Below, in pieces: positions 6,199 through 8,328 of a stretch of 8,328 nucleotides of DNA (its first letter is position 1; every line of letters starts with the position of its first letter). Origin of the DNA: Spirochaetaceae bacterium (GTDB lineage: Bacteria > Spirochaetota > Spirochaetia > CADAEX01); contig WRFK01000063.1 of NCBI GenBank assembly GCA_009778835.1, positions 1 through 8,328 on the forward strand, given 5' to 3'. The notes under the pieces were generated by a model. That model was given only the letters and a program-made list of their open reading frames with translations, had not been told where the DNA came from and searched no databases. The translations under genes and the position numbers were made by a program.

Positions 6199-7293
6199 TT
6201 ATATTTTTATAATGTATTTCATTCCGATATTTGGACCTACCAGAAAATTTTCAACAATAAAATCAATATACACACTTTCTATACCACTATTCAAAGTAAG
6301 TGCAATAGTTTGCTCGCTTTGCGGATTGATTATATACAGGTCATTGTTATTGTTTCGCAAATGGAAAACCAGACCTGATTTATTTTTAAATGTGATATGT
6401 GCAGTATTATTGGTTTTTATTTTACTTATTTCAACAGATTTCTCAAAAAGCTCTTTTAAGTATTCTTCTTTACCAATAATAAACTCATTAAAATAAACCG
6501 CTGTACGTCTTTCGATTAATGCTTCGTGAATAGCTTCGGCTGTTGCACTGCGGGCGAATACAAGCGTCATTGTCCGGTGCTTTCCAGGTTCAAAGTTCTG
6601 CATAGGATCGTGGATATCAGAATTACCAATCATGGTCAAATTTTTCTCAAGGCACCATTGGTGCGCTTCGGGATAATAGGAGTTATCATTGACTACTTCG
6701 ATACCGTGCATCATACCCTGCTCAAGTAACAGAGTATGCTCAGGCCACCAGAAGGCAACCGGCTGTTGCGCATCCCAACCAGGATGGTTCCAGAAAATAA
6801 AAGCATTTTGAGATTTGGCAGTGCGCAAAACATCCATATAGTTAAATTTTTCCAATTCATCGGCATTGGTAATAAAGATAACATTAAAATGCCCTGGAGG
6901 CATTCTGCGTGTAATTTCACTGCCTCTAATAACAATAACGTCACCGGCTCTGCGAGAAGCCCTGGCTATTTCATAAGATCTGTTATGGGAACTTTTATTA
7001 TACCTTATATGCGGACGGCTTTCGATATGATCGGTGATCGCAATAGCGTCGAGGCCTTCGCGGTAAGCCTCATTAACACGTTCTTCTGGTCTCACAGTGC
7101 CATCAGAAAAAACAGTATGTATATGAAAATCGCATTTCAGTGTTACATAGCCTTCCAGGTTGGGAATACTATTAGCCAATAATGCTCTTTGCGAATTTGA
7201 ATAATCATCATTTTTGACAACATCGGAAACACATGAAACTATGGAGAAAAATATTATAGCATAAACCAATTTTTTTATTATTTTACTTTTCAT
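6199..7293 (-). CDS. PHP-domain phosphoesterase lipoprotein, Sb-PDE type
   Basis: The predicted protein is 364 residues, starting at the ATG at 7291-7293. It opens with a lysine-rich n-region and hydrophobic core ending in lipobox I-V-S-C (Cys21), so it should be exported and lipid-anchored. The PHP metal-dependent phosphoesterase core follows, with likely metal ligands in FHIHTVFSDG (His57, His59, Asp64), ITDHIE (Asp88, His89), GSEIT (Glu126), PGHFN (His135), WNHPGWD (His170), GIEVV (Glu199) and GNSDIHDP (Asp226, His228). The wording of these motifs, including HNRSYEIA and FEPGKHRTMTLVF, matches what I recall of Sb-PDE-family phosphodiesterases common in Bacteroidetes. The last ~95 residues look beta-rich, probably a small accessory domain. 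The substrate is unknown, an extracytoplasmic phosphodiester being likely. The frame stays open upstream to 7401, but that stretch has no signal peptide at its start and overlaps the previous gene, so it is excluded. No clear Shine-Dalgarno is visible; 62 bp from the SUMF1-fold gene suggests cotranscription. Confidence 0.87.
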   Translation of the reverse strand: MKSKIIKKLVYAIIFFSIVSCVSDVVKNDDYSNSQRALLANSIPNLEGYVTLKCDFHIHTVFSDGTVRPEERVNEAYREGLDAIAITDHIESRPHIRYNKSSHNRSYEIARASRRAGDVIVIRGSEITRRMPPGHFNVIFITNADELEKFNYMDVLRTAKSQNAFIFWNHPGWDAQQPVAFWWPEHTLLLEQGMMHGIEVVNDNSYYPEAHQWCLEKNLTMIGNSDIHDPMQNFEPGKHRTMTLVFARSATAEAIHEALIERRTAVYFNEFIIGKEEYLKELFEKSVEISKIKTNNTAHITFKNKSGLVFHLRNNNNDLYIINPQSEQTIALTLNSGIESVYIDFIVENFLVGPNIGMKYIIKI

Positions 7294-7355
7294 ATTATTA
7301 AAATACTTTAAAATTCTACGTATAGGCAATATGGCGTTGCATCTATTCCTCAAGA

Positions 7356-7484
7356 TTATTGGCGAACCAGCCGGAAGCCAAAGTAGTCGTCCCTGTACCA
7401 AGGCAGGTTGATAGCCCGAAAGGCTGAACGAGCGTTCCGAGCGTCATTGTCCCAACAACCACCCCGTACCACACGGACGGCGCC
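7356..7484 (-). other. Candidate variable region (DGR-like) at the 3' end of the SUMF1-fold gene
   Basis: Codons 263-304 are GC-rich: I count 79 G+C in the 130 bases 7361-7490 (61%), against about 33-35% in 60-base samples such as 7621-7680 and 7861-7920. Arginine switches from AGA/AGG to mostly CGN, Asp from GAT to GAC, Tyr from TAT to TAC and Asn from AAT towards AAC. The encoded pattern, RGGCWDNDARNARSAFR, then AINLPWYRDDYFGFR, places W, Y, D and I where DGR targets of this fold vary. No template repeat or reverse transcriptase is in the window, so this is a candidate only. Confidence 0.45.
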
Positions 7485-8270
7485 ATACGCAGAAGACGTT
7501 CCAGGCCCTTTGGGGTCTGTAACTGATCCTCCATAATCATCATACCAGTCCCAGCACCATTCAAATACATTTCCATGCATGTCATATAAGCCCCATACAT
7601 TAGGTAATTTTTTCCCTACTTCATGGGTCGAACTGTTTGAATTAACATTATACCACATATAATCAGGATTCGCTGTATTGCCATAACTATAGGCTGTTGT
7701 TGTCCCTCCCCTGCAGGCATATTCCCACTCTGCCTCTGTAGGGAGTCTATAGCCATTTGCATCCCAGTTTACTGTTACAGCATCCCATGTTGCATCATTG
7801 GCTACTGTTGGAATTGGACCCCACCCATCTGGATTGGTTGTCCCTGATATTGTATATACTAGATTAAGCCTTTCTTCTATACTTAGCTTATTGCAGAATA
7901 CTATTACATCATACCAGCTTACTGTCTCTACAGGGAGTTTGTTTGAATTCCCCTCCGGAGATGTCGTAAAATTACTTGGATTACTAACCATAACAGCTTG
8001 ATACTGCTCCTGTGTTACCTGATACTTACTCATGTAAAACCCTCTGGTTAGCGTTACTTGATGTTGATCTTCATCAGAGGCAAGGGGATCTTCACCAACA
8101 GGGCTTCCCATGATAAAGGTTCCAGCAGATATCCATACCATGGAAATAAGCGATTCTTTGTTTTTATCTTTAACCATTTTATCAAGGAGATCTTTCATCC
8201 ACGGGTTTTCGCAACCAATAATCAAAATAACTAAAGCAATCATAAAAATTAACATCAGTTTCTTTTTCAT
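7356..8270 (-). CDS. FGE/SUMF1-fold (C-type-lectin-like) lipoprotein
   Basis: The protein has 304 residues. The signal peptide ends in LIIGC (lipobox, Cys20), so it is probably a surface or periplasmic lipoprotein. The rest is one formylglycine-generating-enzyme (SUMF1) domain: WISAGTFIMGS (46-56), YQVTQEQYQAVM (83-94), PVETVSWYDVIVFCNKLS (113-130), YRLPTEAEWEYACRGG (174-189), GLYDMHGNVFEWCWDWY (227-243), RVVRGGCW (266-273) and GFRLVR (298-303). True FGEs have two active-site cysteines just after RGGS; here that stretch reads CWDNDARNARSAFR, with no matching pair, so it is unlikely to oxidise sulfatase cysteines. A binding role is more likely. The final ~43 codons have a different base and codon composition (see findings). 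GGGA lies 6 bases before the ATG (8268-8270). No catalytic partner or sulfatase is nearby; the next gene downstream is the PHP lipoprotein. Confidence 0.9.
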   Translation of the reverse strand: MKKKLMLIFMIALVILIIGCENPWMKDLLDKMVKDKNKESLISMVWISAGTFIMGSPVGEDPLASDEDQHQVTLTRGFYMSKYQVTQEQYQAVMVSNPSNFTTSPEGNSNKLPVETVSWYDVIVFCNKLSIEERLNLVYTISGTTNPDGWGPIPTVANDATWDAVTVNWDANGYRLPTEAEWEYACRGGTTTAYSYGNTANPDYMWYNVNSNSSTHEVGKKLPNVWGLYDMHGNVFEWCWDWYDDYGGSVTDPKGPGTSSAYGAVRVVRGGCWDNDARNARSAFRAINLPWYRDDYFGFRLVRQ

Positions 8271-8328
8271 AATATTTCCCTTTTTATTATCAAATCGTTA
8301 TTCACTATAAATCACTTGTAAAATCCCC
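8271..8328. other. Upstream region of the SUMF1-fold gene (cut by the window edge)
   Basis: Only 58 bp are visible. Apart from the GGGA ribosome-binding sequence next to the start, no convincing -35/-10 pair at normal spacing was found on the minus strand; the promoter may lie outside the window. Confidence 0.35.

Noticed and set aside
6736..7182. 148-residue plus-strand frame opposite the PHP gene
   Set aside because: It is the antisense of a conserved PHP core and its translation shows no recognisable domain.
7294..7401. Upstream extension of the PHP reading frame by 36 residues
   Set aside because: It overlaps the end of the SUMF1-fold gene in another frame, shows no signal peptide at its start, and the internal ATG at 7293 begins a textbook lipoprotein signal sequence.
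7343..7600. 85-residue minus-strand frame overlapping the SUMF1-fold gene end
   Set aside because: It is a different frame of the conserved SUMF1 C-terminus, whose own motifs (GNVFEWCWDWY, GFRLVR) are unmistakable.

Overview
The window is an AT-rich bacterial segment with about seven genes. It looks most like a spirochaete, probably a host-associated Treponema relative. The reasons are the AT-rich codon use, a short HrpA-type helicase with a lysine-rich tail, a nifS-thiI pair, an FGE/SUMF1-fold surface lipoprotein of a kind that is numerous in treponemes, and an abundance of small repeats. I could not search a database, so the assignment is moderate (about 0.6).

Layout. 1-2397 (+) is an HrpA-like DEAH-box RNA helicase cut off by the left edge. 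2409-2804 (-) is an ArsR-family repressor, convergent with the helicase. The 155 bp between it and the next gene (2805-2959) is a divergent control region with three degenerate ~23-bp direct repeats. 2960-4147 (+) is a NifS/IscS-like cysteine desulfurase and 4174-5532 (+) is ThiI, 26 bp apart and surely one operon. Together they move cysteine sulfur to 4-thiouridine in tRNA and possibly to the thiamine thiazole. The ThiI THUMP domain carries an in-frame GC-rich insert of about 65-70 residues made of repeats. 5533-5698 is a short convergent spacer with a tandem 23-bp duplication. 5699-6028 (-) is a small FmdB-type zinc-ribbon protein with a good sigma70-like promoter at 6114-6142.

The right end (6199-8270, minus strand) looks accessory. 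It holds two predicted lipoproteins in tandem: upstream an FGE/SUMF1-fold protein (7356-8270), downstream a PHP-domain phosphoesterase of the Sb-PDE type (6199-7293). The last ~43 codons of the SUMF1-fold gene change abruptly in base composition and codon use. Their residue pattern resembles the variable region of a diversity-generating retroelement (DGR) target such as Treponema denticola TvpA. No reverse transcriptase or template repeat lies in the window.

Most notable: (1) the possible DGR-type variable tail at 7356-7484; (2) the repeat-built insert inside thiI at about 4480-4683; (3) the repeated elements around the sulfur-transfer operon and its neighbouring ArsR-type regulator, which lacks the usual CxC metal motif. 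No tRNA, rRNA, CRISPR array or transposase gene was seen.
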